DNA of 64,000 nt from Agrobacterium tumefaciens (GCF_000834635.1 NZ_JXQV01000012.1:339292-403291); one strand, 5' to 3'; shown: positions 16,670 through 26,227, counted from the first letter of the stretch. Translations and numbers: made by a program. Notes: generated by a model from the letters alone, not told the origin.

Positions 16670-18175
16670 CTATTGAAACGCCGTTTCGTAGAAGCTTCTC
16701 AATTTGCGCGAATGCAGGGTTTCCGTCGGCATAGCCGCCAGCTTCTGCACAGCGCGGATGCCGATTTGCAGATGCTGCGAGACTTGCGTCTTATAGAACT
16801 CCGTTGCCATGCCTGGCAGCTTCAGTTCCCCATGCAAAGGCTTGTCGGATACGCAGAGCAGCGTGCCGTAAGGCACACGGAAGCGGAAGCCATTGGCCGC
16901 GATGGTGGCCGATTCCATATCCAGTGCAATGGCGCGTGCCTGCGACAGGCGCTTGACGGGGCCAGCCTGATCGCGAAGTTCCCAGTTGCGGTTATCGATG
17001 GTGGCAACGGTGCCGGTGCGCATGATGCGCTTCAGCTCGAAACCCTCATAACCGGTGACTTCGGCCACCGCACCCTCCAGCGCCATTTGCACTTCGGCCA
17101 GAGCCGGGATCGGCACCCAGACGGGCAGGTCGTCATCCAGAACGTGGTCTTCACGCATATAGGCGTGCGCCAGAACGTAATCGCCCAGACGCTGGCTGTT
17201 GCGAAGGCCCGCGCAGTGGCCAACCATCAGCCACGCATGCGGACGCAGCACGGCAATGTGGTCCGTGATCGTCTTGGCGTTGGAAGGGCCGACGCCGATA
17301 TTGACCAGCGTGATGCCCGCATGGCCCTTTTTCTTCAGGTGATAGGCTGGCATCTGCGGCAGGCGCCCCAGCGTCATATCTGTTGTCGGCCGGTCCGAAC
17401 CGGCTAGCGTGACGATGTTGCCGGGCTCCACGAATTCCGTATAGCCTTCTCCACCATCGGCCATGATCTTGCGCGCCCAAGAGGCGAACTCATCAATGTA
17501 GAATTGATAGTTGGTAAACAGAACGAAATTCTGGAAGTGGTTGGCGCTGGTGGCCGTGTAGTGGCTGAGCCGCGCCAGCGAATAATCGATGCGCTGCGCT
17601 GTAAACGGAGCAAGCGGCGCGGGTTCGCCCGGAACCTGATCATATTCGCCGTTGGCAATCAGATCGTCGGTATTGTTGAGGTCAGGCGTATCGAACAGAT
17701 CACGCAACGGAACATCGGCCAGCGAGGACGCCGCCGACGCTTCAACGAATGCGCCTTCGCCAAAAGCAAAATGCAGCGGGATGGGCGTGGACGATTCAGC
17801 AATGGTGACGTGAACGCTGTGGTTCTTGATCAAAAGGCCCAACTGCTCTTTTAGGTAATGGCGAAACAGCTTGGGGCGGGTGATCGTCGTTGTATAGACG
17901 CCGGGTGATGTGACGTGGCCGTAGGACAACCTCGAATCGACATGGCCGAAGCTGGATGTTTCGATGCTGACCTGAGGATAACAGGCACGGTAGCGGCCCG
18001 TAATCGGCGCACCCTGCGCCAGATCAGTGAAGGACTTGATGAGGAATTCGGTGTTGCGCTCATAAAGCGCGGTCAAGGCATCTACCGCCGCGGCCGGATC
18101 AGTGAAAGTCCGGGGCGCGAAGGGCTCGGGCGTGATGAAAGCGAGGTGCGAGATGGTGTGCTTTGCTATTGTCAT
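16670..18175 (-). CDS. amn: AMP nucleosidase
   Basis: Hydrolyses AMP to adenine and ribose 5-phosphate, controlling adenylate pools. The 501-residue protein has the N-terminal regulatory domain (about 1-180) and a nucleoside-phosphorylase-like catalytic domain with LVNIGVGPSNAKTITDHIAVLRPHAWLMVGHCAGLR and the catalytic region ALDMESATIAANGFRFRVPYGTLLCVSDKPLHGE. Length agrees with the family at about 480-500. The ATG at 18175 is the only plausible start. The flippase-like gene converges on it with only three bases between stops and no room for a separate terminator. Confidence 0.96.
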   Translation of the reverse strand: MTIAKHTISHLAFITPEPFAPRTFTDPAAAVDALTALYERNTEFLIKSFTDLAQGAPITGRYRACYPQVSIETSSFGHVDSRLSYGHVTSPGVYTTTITRPKLFRHYLKEQLGLLIKNHSVHVTIAESSTPIPLHFAFGEGAFVEASAASSLADVPLRDLFDTPDLNNTDDLIANGEYDQVPGEPAPLAPFTAQRIDYSLARLSHYTATSANHFQNFVLFTNYQFYIDEFASWARKIMADGGEGYTEFVEPGNIVTLAGSDRPTTDMTLGRLPQMPAYHLKKKGHAGITLVNIGVGPSNAKTITDHIAVLRPHAWLMVGHCAGLRNSQRLGDYVLAHAYMREDHVLDDDLPVWVPIPALAEVQMALEGAVAEVTGYEGFELKRIMRTGTVATIDNRNWELRDQAGPVKRLSQARAIALDMESATIAANGFRFRVPYGTLLCVSDKPLHGELKLPGMATEFYKTQVSQHLQIGIRAVQKLAAMPTETLHSRKLRSFYETAFQ

Positions 18176-18269
18176 GGCCCATTATAGAGAGCCAATTTCG
18201 ACAGGCAAGCGACAGAAATATGTGCGTTTCAAAAATACGCGGGAAAAATCCAGTCACCACGCGCCTTCG

Positions 18270-18461
18270 CTAGAGGGTCACCGAGCAATGGTTGGAAAGG
18301 CTGTGCTGGCAGGCAATCGAAGCGCCCACATTCACCCGCTGGAAGCTCCTGTTAGGATTGACCACCAGAGCCGCGAAAGACATGGCAAAAATCGCCATCA
18401 ACAACACGATGATCGTAAAACGCCGAACCAGTATCGTCATGTCCATTCCCCTTCTCGTCAT
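18270..18461 (-). CDS. 63-residue single-helix envelope micro-protein
   Basis: A short gene with an excellent Shine-Dalgarno element AGGAGG seven bases before ATG 18461. The product begins MTRRGMDMTILVRRF, then a hydrophobic segment TIIVLLMAIFAMSFAALVV, then a polar tail with two cysteines (IACQHSLSNHC). It could be an inner-membrane anchored peptide or a secreted peptide with a disulfide. I do not recognise a family. It sits between the AMP nucleosidase and esterase genes on the same strand with about 95 and 180 bases on either side. Confidence 0.6.
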   Translation of the reverse strand: MTRRGMDMTILVRRFTIIVLLMAIFAMSFAALVVNPNRSFQRVNVGASIACQHSLSNHCSVTL

Positions 18462-18600
18462 GGTCTTCCCTCCTGTTGAGCATGACATTGCCACAGTGGG
18501 ACTGAACCGACGCTGAGGGTCGGGTTCATGTAAGGTTCAGGGTGATTAACAGGGGGGAGTGCGGGGGTATGGTCCATCGCACACGTTGCCGTTCATCCTT

Positions 18601-18628
18601 CCGCCGCTCATGGGGGATGAAGCGGCGG
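18601..18628 (-). terminator. Hairpin after the esterase gene
   Basis: Stem CCGCCGCT/AGCGGCGG with a 12-base loop, 14 bases beyond the esterase stop on the minus strand. No T-run follows, so it is a weak terminator candidate. Confidence 0.45.
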
Positions 18629-18641
18629 AGGACGTCAGGTT

Positions 18642-19916
<1,275 letters not shown>

Positions 19917-19990
19917 CTAGGAGTGTCACTCCGCGCCGTGCCGCCTTGGTGCTGCGCGGGAAAGACGCAGGCAATGCTCAAGGACATCAA

Positions 19991-20227
19991 GTGAAAATTA
20001 TCAAACTGCTTACAATCGTGCTGATCGCCGCCGTGGCTATATTCGGCTATCGCTGGTACGGCTACGTGACCAACACCGAAAGCCCCTACGACGAAGTGGG
20101 TATCGAGCTGAACAGCCGCATGCCAGGCCCGATCAACAAATGGGGCTGCGACAAGCTGCACGAAACATTTGCCAATGTGCTGCCACCCTATGGCTGCCAG
20201 GCCGGTGACGGAACCCAGTGGCGCTGA
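19991..20227 (+). CDS. 78-residue membrane-anchored small protein
   Basis: Begins at GTG 19991 with AAGGA eight bases upstream. A single N-terminal helix (KLLTIVLIAAVAIFGYRWYGY) is followed by a periplasmic part ending PPYGCQAGDGTQWR, with two cysteines (GCDKL and GCQAG) that could form a disulfide. The frame ends in a strong terminator, supporting a real gene. No function recognised; it looks like a Rhizobiaceae-type conserved hypothetical. Confidence 0.7.
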   Translation: MKIIKLLTIVLIAAVAIFGYRWYGYVTNTESPYDEVGIELNSRMPGPINKWGCDKLHETFANVLPPYGCQAGDGTQWR

Positions 20228-20256
20228 TGAGCTGAGGTTCAGCGATAGCACGAATC

Positions 20257-20284
20257 AAAAAGGCGCCGCAGTGGCGCCTTTTTC
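20257..20284. terminator. Bidirectional terminator between convergent genes
   Basis: Stem AGGCGCC/GGCGCCT with loop GCAGT, preceded by A-rich and followed by T-rich sequence (AAAA / TTTTT), so it can serve both the small plus-strand gene and the DUF2147 gene. Confidence 0.85.
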
Positions 20285-20300
20285 AATCTTCGCAGGCTTC

Positions 20301-20639
20301 TTAGAGGCGCGACCATGTCTGTGATTTGCACAGCACCTTGAGGACGCAACCCTTCATGCTCAGTGATTTGCCGGAAACGGTTCCGGTGCCTGCATAGGTT
20401 TTGTCGTTGGCCGGATCGGTAATCTCGCCGGAATAGCTGTTGCCGGAGCCGCTCATCTTGCCAATCTGTTTTCCGGCATGTTTGCCAGTCTTCAAGGTTA
20501 CGCAGAAAGCGGAACCACAGGGCGCGATGACTGCGGTTTCTCCGCTCGCCGTCTTCCAGTTACCCTCGATCGATTCTGCAGCGATGGCGCTGCCACCCAC
20601 CAGCAATGCGGCAACAGCCACGATCATCATTCTCTTCAT
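20301..20639 (-). CDS. DUF2147 exported protein
   Basis: A 112-residue periplasmic protein with signal peptide MKRMMIVAVAALLVGGSAIAA and a small beta-rich domain. ESIEGNWKT near the start, VTLKTGKHAGKQIGKM in the middle and SLSMKGCVLKVLCKSQTW at the end are the DUF2147 hallmarks; four cysteines (PCGSAFC and GCVLKVLC) probably form two disulfides. GGGAGG precedes ATG 20639. The family is related to lipocalin-like folds and has no defined function. Confidence 0.86.
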   Translation of the reverse strand: MKRMMIVAVAALLVGGSAIAAESIEGNWKTASGETAVIAPCGSAFCVTLKTGKHAGKQIGKMSGSGNSYSGEITDPANDKTYAGTGTVSGKSLSMKGCVLKVLCKSQTWSRL

Positions 20640-21137
20640 ATGGACCTCCCAATCCAGTTGCATGCGAATTCGGACATGCGGCATTCAGCACGCGCAACTC
20701 CAACACGCAGATTTATAGTTTACGTGAACGTAAAAGGAAATACGAGCAAGCAGTGAATCCGCTGATTTTTGCGGGACTTTGCTCGAGAAAATACCGACAG
20801 GAAAAAGCGCAGCTTCCAACGTGGTTACGGAAGGGTTGAATTTCATCTGTAAACTTTTCGTAAAAATGGACCGATAATCCTTAATTTCCGGGGCTTGTGA
20901 TATTTAACAAAAACCCAACTTTACCAATCGTTTGGACTTTGTTTGGCTCCTATTAATCATGGATTTTAAGCGCCCGTTGAAGCCCATTTGGCATAGTGGG
21001 GACATCGAAAGAGCAGGGCTAACCTGCCGACGGAAAAGGCCAGAACAAGCCGCATAAGACGGTAAGGCCTCAACCGGTAAAGCTCCCACAGAGGGGTTGT
21101 CGTCAAAAATGCTAACGGGCAAACAGGGTATAGAAAA
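20640..21137. other. Gene-free stretch with a structured leader for the Sel1 gene
   Basis: No open frame here has a credible start or family. The left part is the promoter side of the DUF2147 gene and is A+T-rich. From about 20980 to 21137 the plus strand is rich in short inverted repeats: GCAGG-GCTAA-CCTGC at 21013-21027, CCG-N7-CGG near 21050, and paired GGCC blocks, suggesting a folded 5' leader of the Sel1 micro-protein mRNA. Confidence 0.4.
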
Positions 21138-21404
21138 ATGGCACGCTTTGAAGTTCGCGATATCGAAATGGCCGTCGCCGGTGGGCAAAGCCGCGCTGAT
21201 GTGTTTTGCAATCTGGGCCTGATCTACGCGACAGGCCGGGGCTGCCCGGTGGACCTCATTGCTGCCCACAAATGGCTCAACATCGCCGCGATCAAGGGTT
21301 CGGAAAGAGCAGCCTCGCTGCGCGCCGACCTTGCCCGCAACATGAGTAAGGCAGATCTCGCGACCGCACTCAGCGCGGCTCGCACCTGGATGACATCACA
21401 CTGA
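21138..21404 (+). CDS. Single Sel1-like repeat micro-protein
   Basis: An 88-residue soluble protein. DVFCNLGLIYATGRGCPVDLIAAHKWLNIAAIKGSERAA is one canonical Sel1/TPR-like helix pair (about residues 22-60), with a short helix before and after. Such repeats mediate protein-protein contacts; one repeat alone is probably a small adaptor. AGGG lies nine bases before ATG 21138. It ends 156 bases before a terminator. Function is not known. Confidence 0.82.
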   Translation: MARFEVRDIEMAVAGGQSRADVFCNLGLIYATGRGCPVDLIAAHKWLNIAAIKGSERAASLRADLARNMSKADLATALSAARTWMTSH

Positions 21405-21560
21405 TGCCAGCAAGTGCCTTGCACTGACCTGAAAAGGTGAAATTCAAAAAGACAGAGCGGTCAGCACCGCCATGTTTCTCTCCAGTTCCCTCCAGTCCTG
21501 GCAGGCAAACAATCATAAGCCCGAATGGGCATGCGGTCAGATCCACACCGCGACATCATA

Positions 21561-21600
21561 AACCGTGACCGGCAGAAACAAGGCCGGCACGGTTTTTTGT
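21561..21600. terminator. Terminator between Sel1 and HisC-like genes
   Basis: Stem AACCGTG-ACCGGC / GCCGG-CACGGTT with six T on the plus strand. It suits the Sel1 transcript best and may also serve the convergent aminotransferase gene, whose stop is nine bases away. Confidence 0.75.
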
Positions 21601-21608
21601 TGTTCAAC

Positions 21609-22721
21609 TCAGCCCAGTGTTTTCAGGACCTTCGGCAGGGCATCTGCAAACAGAGCCATCATATTGTCCGGTCCTGCGCTGACGCGGATGCAGCGGTTGA
21701 GTGGCTCAACGCCCGGCATGCGGATGAACACGCCGTGGTCCATCAGTCCATCTACGATAGCCTTGGCATAGGCGCCGTCCCGGCGGCAATCGATGGTGAC
21801 GAAATTGGTCGCCGAGGGCAGGGGTGACAGACCATTGTCGCGCGCGATGGCACTGATGCGCTCGCGGGCATTCGCAATGCGTTTCACCACATCACGCAGA
21901 TAGACCTGATCCTTCAGCGCAGCCAGTGCGGCGGCGACCGAGACACGGGGCATGCCGAAATGGTTGCGGATCTTGTCAAAGGCCTGCGCATTGCCAAGCG
22001 TGCCGATGGCGTAACCGACACGCGCGCCTGCCAGGCCGTAAGCCTTGGAGAAGGTGCGCATGCGCAGCACATTGGGCATGCCGATCATGGCGCGAACACT
22101 GGGAATGGCGCTCTCTGGGGCGGTTTCGCAATAGGCTTCATCCAGAATCAGCAGACAGCTTTCCGGCAGTGCCTTTGCAAATGTCAGCACTTCGCTTGCT
22201 TCCCACCAGCTTCCCATGGGGTTGTCCGGGTTGGCGAAGTAGACAAGCGGTGCATTCTCTTTCTTGACGAGATCCAGCAGGCCATCGAGGTTCTCGTGAT
22301 CATCGAGATAGGGCGTCGTGACCAGACGCCCGCCATAGCCGTTGACGTGATAGTTGAAGGTGGGGTAGCCGCCAAAGGACGTGACGACGGGCGTGCCCGG
22401 TTCCACCACCAGCCGCACGATTTCGCCCAGCAAGCCATCCACGCCGTTGCCCACGGCGATGTTGTCGCGCGAAATGCCGTGATAAATGGCCAGCGCCTCG
22501 CGCAAGTCGAAGTTTTCTGGGTCTGCATACATCCACGTTTCGGATGCGGCCTGCTTCATGGCTTCGAGAACGGAAGGCGCAGGGCCAAACCCGCTTTCGT
22601 TTGCTCCAATCCGCGCTTTGACGAGAAGCTTGCGGTTACGCTCGATCGCCTCCGGCCCGACGAATGGAACCGATGCAGGAAGCGCAGCAGACAGCGATGT
22701 GAAGCGGGAAAATGCGGACAT
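21609..22721 (-). CDS. HisC-like class I/II aminotransferase
   Basis: A 370-residue PLP enzyme of the histidinol-phosphate aminotransferase family. Motifs: RIGANESGFGPAPSVLEAM, the GNGVDGLLGEIVRLVV cofactor loop, YFANPDNPMGSWW, LLILDEAYCE, and the Schiff-base lysine in MRTFSKAYGLAGARVGYAI, with the terminal Arg in NRCIRVSAG. It lies away from his genes, so it may act on aromatic amino acids, imidazole acetol phosphate or another substrate. No strong ribosome binding site is seen before ATG 22721. Confidence 0.9.
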   Translation of the reverse strand: MSAFSRFTSLSAALPASVPFVGPEAIERNRKLLVKARIGANESGFGPAPSVLEAMKQAASETWMYADPENFDLREALAIYHGISRDNIAVGNGVDGLLGEIVRLVVEPGTPVVTSFGGYPTFNYHVNGYGGRLVTTPYLDDHENLDGLLDLVKKENAPLVYFANPDNPMGSWWEASEVLTFAKALPESCLLILDEAYCETAPESAIPSVRAMIGMPNVLRMRTFSKAYGLAGARVGYAIGTLGNAQAFDKIRNHFGMPRVSVAAALAALKDQVYLRDVVKRIANARERISAIARDNGLSPLPSATNFVTIDCRRDGAYAKAIVDGLMDHGVFIRMPGVEPLNRCIRVSAGPDNMMALFADALPKVLKTLG

Positions 22722-22852
22722 TTCAGAGGGTTCCGTTATCCGTTAATGAGACGGCACCAGCATAGAATCAATATTGGCCCGCGCAAGGCAGGCCAATTGA
22801 ATTTGCTTGAGTTTTGATAGGTTTTCCCCGCTGGACGGAAAACGGTCCTGCT

Positions 22853-23206
22853 TCACATGTTCATTTCAAAACTGAGGCGACGAACGTGATGCAGAAACTC
22901 GGTATCGATCAGCATGTTGAAGCCAACCGTTGCCTTTTCCTCTTCCCGGCGGATCAGCGTGCAACCGATTTCATCGCGAATGCCAAGAACTTCCAGATAG
23001 AAGTTTGTCGGCAGATCCAGATGCGGGCTGACCTCAATATCGGCACCATAAAGCGAGATATTGCGGATGAGGCAGCGCATCGTGTTGCGCGCGCTGAGGT
23101 GATGACCGATGAAGGTTATCTTCCCGGGACGATCAACCAGAAACTTCTCATACATCTGGTCGTGTGGAACGGCGTCGTTTGCTCTGATGTTTACGTTTAG
23201 CGCCAT
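22853..23206 (-). CDS. PilZ-domain-like protein
   Basis: A 117-residue cytosolic beta-barrel protein. CLIRNISLYGADIEV matches the PilZ (D/N)xSxxG motif and the final strands CTLIRREEEKATVGFNM fit the domain. The upstream RxxxR that binds c-di-GMP is not obvious (VDRPGKITFIG lacks it), so it may not bind the second messenger. GGGAGG precedes ATG 23206. It is monocistronic as far as I see, and diverges from the reductase gene at 23490. Confidence 0.75.
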   Translation of the reverse strand: MALNVNIRANDAVPHDQMYEKFLVDRPGKITFIGHHLSARNTMRCLIRNISLYGADIEVSPHLDLPTNFYLEVLGIRDEIGCTLIRREEEKATVGFNMLIDTEFLHHVRRLSFEMNM

Positions 23207-23282
23207 GACAACCTCCCGATTGTCTCTTGTCCTGATGTTAACAATAAGCTCGTTTCATTGCCAAAAGCTGAAGGAAAACGTT

Positions 23283-23299
23283 AGAAACGAAACGTTTCT
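23283..23299. promoter_or_regulatory. Inverted repeat in the PilZ/reductase divergent promoter
   Basis: AGAAACG-AAA-CGTTTCT is a perfect seven-base inverted repeat with a three-base centre, located 77 bases from the PilZ start and 190 from the reductase start. It looks like a dimeric regulator operator; the regulator is unknown. Confidence 0.5.
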
Positions 23300-23489
23300 G
23301 CCACGTTATGCCACAGCGGCATGTTTTTTTCGAACCGGTATCATCGATTGAAACGTCTATAGTCTCATTAGGTTGCGCCAGACTGTTCAAGACGCCGGTG
23401 ATCAGCCCAGTTTGCCGACCTTTAGCGGGTTGACGCGCTGCGTACTTGTCGTTACGCCTTCAGCATATCATGGACTGATGGAGCAGCAA

Positions 23490-24707
23490 ATGTCGCGCAC
23501 ACTCGTCATTGTCGGTGCGGGCCAAGCCGCATTTTCCCTTGCCGCCAAACTGCGGACCTTGAAGGATGACAGGCCGATCACGATCATCGGGTCCGAAGAT
23601 GTTCTGCCATACCAGCGGCCGCCGCTTTCCAAAAAATATCTGATGGGGGACATGACCTTTGACCGCTTGCTGTTTCGCGGCGCCGAATGGTTTGCGGAAA
23701 ACAATGTCGATATTCGCCTGTCCACCTGGGTGGAAGAGGTGGACCGCGCATCAAAGATCGTACGCATGCAGGATGGCAGCACGCTTGAATATGACAAGCT
23801 GGCACTGGCCACCGGTTCCTCCCCGCGAACCCTGCCTGCCGGTGTGGGTGGCGACCTCGACGGTGTGTTGACCGTGCGAGACAAGCGCGACGCCGACCGC
23901 CTGATGCAGGATATGAAGCCGGGACGCCGCCTGCTGGTCATCGGCGGTGGTTATATCGGGCTGGAAGCTGCGGCGGTTGCGCGGCAACTGGGGCTCGAAG
24001 TCACGCTCATCGAAATGGCTGATCGCATCCTGCAGCGGGTGGCATCCAGCCAGACCGCCGCCATCATGCGCGATATTCACGAGGCACACGGCGTATCGAT
24101 ACGGGAAAAGACCGGCCTTGTGCGGCTGATCGGCACCGATGGGCACGTCAGCGCCGCCGAACTGTCTGACGGCTCAACGCTGGATGTGGATTTCGTCATC
24201 GTCGGCATCGGCGTTCTGCCGAATGACCGGCTGGCGCGTGATTCGGGTCTCGATATTGGCAACGGCATTCTCGTCGATGAATTCACCCGCACCTCGGACC
24301 CGGATATTCATGCCATGGGCGATTGCGCGCTTCTGCCATTGAACGGTGAGAAGGTGCGGATCGAATCGGTCCAGAATGCCGTCGATCAGGCCGAAGCCGC
24401 AGCGCTCGTTCTTTCCGGCGATGAAAAGCCTTACCAGCCCAAGCCATGGTTCTGGTCGGACCAATATGATGTGAAGCTGCAGATCGCCGGTTTCAACGCG
24501 GGTTATGACGAGACCGTGTTGCGGCCCGGTCAGCGCGAAGGCAGCCACTCCATCTGGTATTTCCGCCAGGGCCGCTTCATCGCTGTGGATGCCATCAATG
24601 ATGCCAAGGCCTATGTGAGCGGTAAGAAACTGCTCGATCTGGGCAAGGAGCCTGATCGCGCCGTGCTTGCCGACCATTCCGCTGACCTGAAACTGCTGCT
24701 CGCCTAG
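23490..24707 (+). CDS. Ferredoxin reductase (rhodocoxin/putidaredoxin reductase type)
   Basis: A 405-residue FAD enzyme that passes electrons from NAD(P)H to a 2Fe-2S ferredoxin. It has the FAD-binding VIVGAGQAAFSLAAKL at the very N-terminus, LPYQRPPLSKKYLMG, the NAD-binding LLVIGGGYIGLEAAAVARQLG around residue 150, the second FAD motif HAMGDCALL, and the C-terminal reductase domain with PWFWSDQYDVKLQIAG. GGAG at 23480 supports ATG 23490. No ferredoxin or oxygenase is encoded nearby, so the partner must be elsewhere. The aldolase gene starts 11 bases downstream. Confidence 0.93.
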   Translation: MSRTLVIVGAGQAAFSLAAKLRTLKDDRPITIIGSEDVLPYQRPPLSKKYLMGDMTFDRLLFRGAEWFAENNVDIRLSTWVEEVDRASKIVRMQDGSTLEYDKLALATGSSPRTLPAGVGGDLDGVLTVRDKRDADRLMQDMKPGRRLLVIGGGYIGLEAAAVARQLGLEVTLIEMADRILQRVASSQTAAIMRDIHEAHGVSIREKTGLVRLIGTDGHVSAAELSDGSTLDVDFVIVGIGVLPNDRLARDSGLDIGNGILVDEFTRTSDPDIHAMGDCALLPLNGEKVRIESVQNAVDQAEAAALVLSGDEKPYQPKPWFWSDQYDVKLQIAGFNAGYDETVLRPGQREGSHSIWYFRQGRFIAVDAINDAKAYVSGKKLLDLGKEPDRAVLADHSADLKLLLA

Positions 24708-24718
24708 GAGAATTGCCG

Positions 24719-25513
24719 ATGCTGGCCAAAGAAAATCGCTTCAAGACCGCCATTCAGCAGGGCAAGCCGCAAATCGGCTTGTGGCTAGATATGGCTGAGG
24801 CCATCACAGCCGAAATCGCCGGGACCGCAGGTTTCGACTGGCTCGTGATCGATGGCGAACACGGGCCTAACGATCTGCGTAGTATCATTGACCAGCTGCG
24901 GGCGCTTGCCACATCTTCTGCCGAGCCGGTGGTGCGCATTCCCGTTGGCGAAAGCTGGATCATCAAGCAGATGCTGGACGCCGGAGCGCGGACATTGCTT
25001 GTGCCGATGGTTGATTCGGCAGCTGAAGCCGAAGCACTTGTTTCTGCCATGCACTATCCACCACGCGGGATTCGCGGCATGGGGGCCGTCGTGGCAAGAG
25101 CGTCAGGTTTCAATTCGATTGATAATTACGCGCAGACAGCGTCGGACGGGCTTTGCCTGCTGGTGCAGGCCGAAAAGCGTGCAGCGATCGCTGATCTGGA
25201 CAATATTCTGAAAGTCGATGGGATCGATGGCGTCTTCATCGGCCCGGCAGACCTCGCAGCCGACATGGGCTATCTTGGGCGAATCGACGAGCCCGAAGTG
25301 CAGGACGTCATTGAGGCGTCGATTTCCAAGATCGTGGCATCCGGCAAGGCTGCCGGCATTCTGACCTTCAACGAGGTCTACAACAAACGCTACATGGAGC
25401 TTGGAGCATCATTCGTGGCCGTCGGGGCTGACGTTACGGAGTTCTCAAGCGCGCTCAAATCGCTTTGCGGCCGATATAAAGGTAGAGCAACCGAAAAGCC
25501 TTCATCCTACTGA
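24719..25513 (+). CDS. HpcH/HpaI family class II aldolase
   Basis: A 264-residue metal-dependent aldolase like 4-hydroxy-2-oxoheptanedioate aldolase, which cleaves 2-keto-hydroxy acids to pyruvate. Visible: GLWLDMAEAITAEIAGTAGFDWLVIDGEHGPND with the catalytic His, LVPMVDSAAEAEALVSAMHYPPRGIRG with the conserved Arg, and DGVFIGPADLAADMGY. ATG 24719 has AGGAG nine bases upstream. Co-transcribed with the ferredoxin reductase, it hints at an aromatic or hydroxy-acid degradation step, though no pathway genes flank it. Confidence 0.9.
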   Translation: MLAKENRFKTAIQQGKPQIGLWLDMAEAITAEIAGTAGFDWLVIDGEHGPNDLRSIIDQLRALATSSAEPVVRIPVGESWIIKQMLDAGARTLLVPMVDSAAEAEALVSAMHYPPRGIRGMGAVVARASGFNSIDNYAQTASDGLCLLVQAEKRAAIADLDNILKVDGIDGVFIGPADLAADMGYLGRIDEPEVQDVIEASISKIVASGKAAGILTFNEVYNKRYMELGASFVAVGADVTEFSSALKSLCGRYKGRATEKPSSY

Positions 25514-25520
25514 AGGTAGA

Positions 25521-25697
25521 TCAGTCGTCGTTGCTCGCATTCAGCTTGTGCGGCGGTATTCCCTGCTCGCCAGAAAACAGAAAACCCTCGCGCAAAAGCC
25601 AGTCTCGCAGCACGCGCTGAATGGCTTCATCGCGATCGATTCTGTTTTCCTGTGCGAACGCCGCCAGAGCTGTTTCGACTTCATCAGTCAGATACAT
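25521..25697 (-). CDS. 58-residue ribbon-helix-helix-like protein
   Basis: A short gene at ATG 25697. The product starts MYLTDEVETALAAFAQENRI and continues DRDEAIQRVLRDWLLREGFL, which fits a beta strand followed by two helices as in Arc/MetJ or CopG-type regulators. The tail is polar. Its stop is eight bases from the convergent aldolase stop. No toxin partner is adjacent, so it is either an orphan antitoxin or a stand-alone repressor. The ribosome binding site is weak (GGGACG). Confidence 0.65.
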   Translation of the reverse strand: MYLTDEVETALAAFAQENRIDRDEAIQRVLRDWLLREGFLFSGEQGIPPHKLNASNDD

Positions 25698-25713
25698 GAT
25701 TTACGTCCCGTTC

Positions 25714-25751
25714 AAAATAAAAATGGGCAAGGAGATCAGATCTCCTTGCCC
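25714..25751 (-). terminator. Strong terminator after the DUF883-like gene
   Basis: Twelve-base-pair perfect stem (GGGCAAGGAGAT with its complement) around a three-base loop CTG, followed on the minus strand by ATTTTTATTTT. Confidence 0.9.
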
Positions 25752-25771
25752 CATCACAGTCTGGTTAGAGC

Positions 25772-26122
25772 TTAGCGCCAGCGATAAAGGCTGCTGCTCT
25801 TGTGATCTTTTTCAGCGTTTGCAATAAAATAACCGAGTGCGAAGCCAAGTGCGCCGACGACCGTCAGCACTGATGTAGCCGTACCTGGGTTTTCCTTCAC
25901 CGCTTCAACCACGTTGTGGCCCTGAGCGCGCACAGTCTGTGCCGCATTTTGCGCAACGCGCTGAACGCGTCCACGCGCTTCGTCTGCAAATTCAGACGCT
26001 TCGCTGGAAAATGTACCTGCGCGCGCCGAAACCGACTTGGAGAGCGACGAAATCTGCGAGCGAAGCTCTGCGATCTGATTCTCGACTGTGTCTTCTACAA
26101 CATTCAATTTGGACTGAGCCAT
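25772..26122 (-). CDS. DUF883/ElaB-like membrane-tethered coiled-coil protein
   Basis: A 116-residue protein with an N-terminal coiled coil (VENQIAELRSQISSLSKSVSAR), an amphipathic middle, and one C-terminal membrane helix (ATSVLTVVGALGFALGYFIAN). This is the plan of ElaB/YqjD/YgaM proteins, which are tail-anchored and bind stationary-phase ribosomes in E. coli; the function here is inferred only from that layout. It ends with a strong terminator and lies next to tRNA-Ser. Confidence 0.75.
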   Translation of the reverse strand: MAQSKLNVVEDTVENQIAELRSQISSLSKSVSARAGTFSSEASEFADEARGRVQRVAQNAAQTVRAQGHNVVEAVKENPGTATSVLTVVGALGFALGYFIANAEKDHKSSSLYRWR

Positions 26123-26227
26123 CTGAAATCACCTCTTGCTGTTTCCAAGGTGATAACGCGGCGAACAACAAAAACGTTCCGCAGTGCAGCGAATTGATGT
26201 GTGAAGATGTCGGGATTTTAAGTTTGA

